Shown here one piece after another: positions 63,229-64,000 of a stretch of DNA of 64,000 nucleotides. The DNA comes from Pseudarthrobacter phenanthrenivorans. GTDB lineage: Bacteria; Actinomycetota; Actinomycetes; Actinomycetales; Micrococcaceae. Location of the stretch: NCBI RefSeq assembly GCF_000813845.1, contig NZ_JWTB01000022.1, positions 36,423 through 100,422 on the forward strand, given 5' to 3'. The translations under genes were made by a program, and so were the position numbers. Under the pieces are notes generated by a model that was given only the letters and a program-made list of their open reading frames with translations, had not been told where the DNA came from and searched no databases. The stretch's first letter is position 1; every line of letters begins with the position of its first letter.

Positions 63229-63247
63229 GCTAGTAAGGCTACCCTTA
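63229..63247. promoter_or_regulatory. Possible DtxR/IdeR iron box
   Basis: GCTAGTAAGGCTACCCTTA resembles the iron-box core (AAGGCTA with flanking T/A half-sites). It lies 37 bp before the VOC-family gene. The match is partial. Confidence 0.35.
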
Positions 63248-63283
63248 GCTGAGAGCCCGATCACAAAGTGCCAAGATGTTCGC

Positions 63284-63922
63284 ATGCGCATGGATCACGT
63301 CTCTTACGCCTGTGAACACGATGGCCTCGCGGCCACTACCGAACGTATTGCAACTGCCCTCGGCGTTGAGGCAGTGAAGGGCGGGGTGCACCCCCGGTTC
63401 GGAACCCGGAATATGATCATCCCGCTCGCCGGGCACAAGTACCTTGAAGTTGTGGAAGTGCTGGACCACCCGGCATCGGACAAGGCACCGTTCGGACAGG
63501 CCGTTCGTGCCCGTTCCGCAGCCGGTGGCGGCTGGATGGGGTGGTGCGTCGAGGTGGACGACCTCGCCCCCTTCGAGGAACGCCTTGGCCGCGCTGCCGT
63601 GAACGGCAACCGCAAGTTCCCGGACGGCCGCGAACTGGTCTGGAAGCAGATCGGCATCCTGGGGCTCATCGCGGATCCCCAGGTCCCGTACATGCTCAAG
63701 TGGGAAGGCGATCCGTCGCTGCACCCGTCCAACGCCTACCCGAGCAACCTCAAGATGAGCTGCCTGACCATTGCCGGTTCCGCTTCGCGCGTGACCGAGT
63801 GGCTGGGTGAGCCCGTGGAGAAGCCGCTGGAGGACGTTGCCGTGGAGTGGGTCGCCCCGCACGGCACGCCGGGCATCCTGTCGGTCACGTTTGAAACCGC
63901 CAACGGAGCCGTCACCATCTGA
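63284..63922 (+). CDS. VOC-family (glyoxalase-like) protein
   Basis: A 212-residue protein. It starts MRMDHVSYACEHDGLAATTERIATALG and has GTRNMIIPLAGHKYLEVVEVLDHP, typical of Glyoxalase_3-type VOC proteins, with H in MDHVSY and E in LEVVE as possible metal ligands. No substrate can be assigned. CAAGAT lies 6 nt before the first ATG and no ribosome-binding site is seen; a second ATG two codons later is possible. The remaining 78 bp of the window hold nothing recognisable. Confidence 0.82.
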   Translation: MRMDHVSYACEHDGLAATTERIATALGVEAVKGGVHPRFGTRNMIIPLAGHKYLEVVEVLDHPASDKAPFGQAVRARSAAGGGWMGWCVEVDDLAPFEERLGRAAVNGNRKFPDGRELVWKQIGILGLIADPQVPYMLKWEGDPSLHPSNAYPSNLKMSCLTIAGSASRVTEWLGEPVEKPLEDVAVEWVAPHGTPGILSVTFETANGAVTI

Positions 63923-64000
63923 CGATCCCTGCTTCCCGCAGCCTGCGGGATCTGCGCTCTCCGGCATGCCCGGATACGCTTCGGCCGCCATCGGGTGGTG

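Overview
The window is high-GC, tightly packed DNA, almost certainly chromosomal, from an actinobacterium of the Arthrobacter/Pseudarthrobacter type (Micrococcales). This rests on gene order, GTG/TTG starts, many ATGA/TGATG gene overlaps, several apparently leaderless genes, a MetX/MetY pair each behind a SAM-IV riboswitch, and conserved actinobacterial neighbours (rpsB-tsf-pyrH-frr-cdsA; dusB-dgt...dnaG). I saw no insertion sequence, prophage or CRISPR array. The taxonomic call is inference from content, not from a database match.

Layout. 1-13.6 kb: end of a lipase-maturation-factor gene, then an eight-gene leucine/isovalerate catabolic block (CoA lyase, MaoC hydratase, CoA-transferase A/B, acyl-CoA dehydrogenase, biotin-dependent carboxylase alpha/beta) with a divergent TetR gene, then the branched-chain 2-oxoacid dehydrogenase genes (E1alpha, E1beta, E2) with a divergent Lrp/AsnC gene. 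13.7-15.6 kb: three small membrane proteins. 15.7-22.4 kb: a DUF485/ActP-type symporter pair, a LytS/LytTR-type two-component system and a second small-protein/symporter pair, suggesting sensing and uptake of short monocarboxylates. 22.4-27.4 kb: DivIVA-repeat protein, cdsA, frr, pyrH, tsf, rpsB. 27.8-36.3 kb: an M23-like secreted protein, a second acyl-CoA dehydrogenase under a long palindrome, a CAU tRNA, a GT4 glycosyltransferase, two membrane-lipid/transport genes, a holin-X protein, a Bcr/CflA efflux pump, small hypotheticals and two identical tRNA-Asn genes each with its own terminator.

36.4-44.5 kb: dnaG, then a compact ApbE / haem-type membrane protein / NuoF-like / ferredoxin operon that looks like a small transmembrane electron-transfer system, then dgt and dusB. 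44.5-53.9 kb: YibE/F membrane protein, hydrolase, PlsC-like acyltransferase, GNAT protein, glyS, transporter, S4 protein, esterase, GDSL lipase, SHOCT protein. 54-60 kb: valine catabolic mmsA-mmsB with a divergent LysR gene, and an alcohol dehydrogenase/MHS transporter pair. 60.2-64 kb: metX and metY with SAM-IV riboswitches, and a VOC-family protein.

The strongest theme is branched-chain amino acid breakdown: BCKDH feeds isovaleryl-CoA to the leucine block (ending in acetoacetate activation by the CoA-transferase), while MmsA/MmsB finish valine. CRP/GlxR-like TGTGA-N6-TCACA sites lie before the BCKDH operon and the ActP-type operon, so carbon status may coordinate these routes. The most unusual unit is the ApbE operon at 38.4-41.9 kb: its NuoF-like protein has the first iron-sulphur cysteine replaced by alanine, and the secreted first gene has a signal segment and linker but no visible FMN-binding domain.
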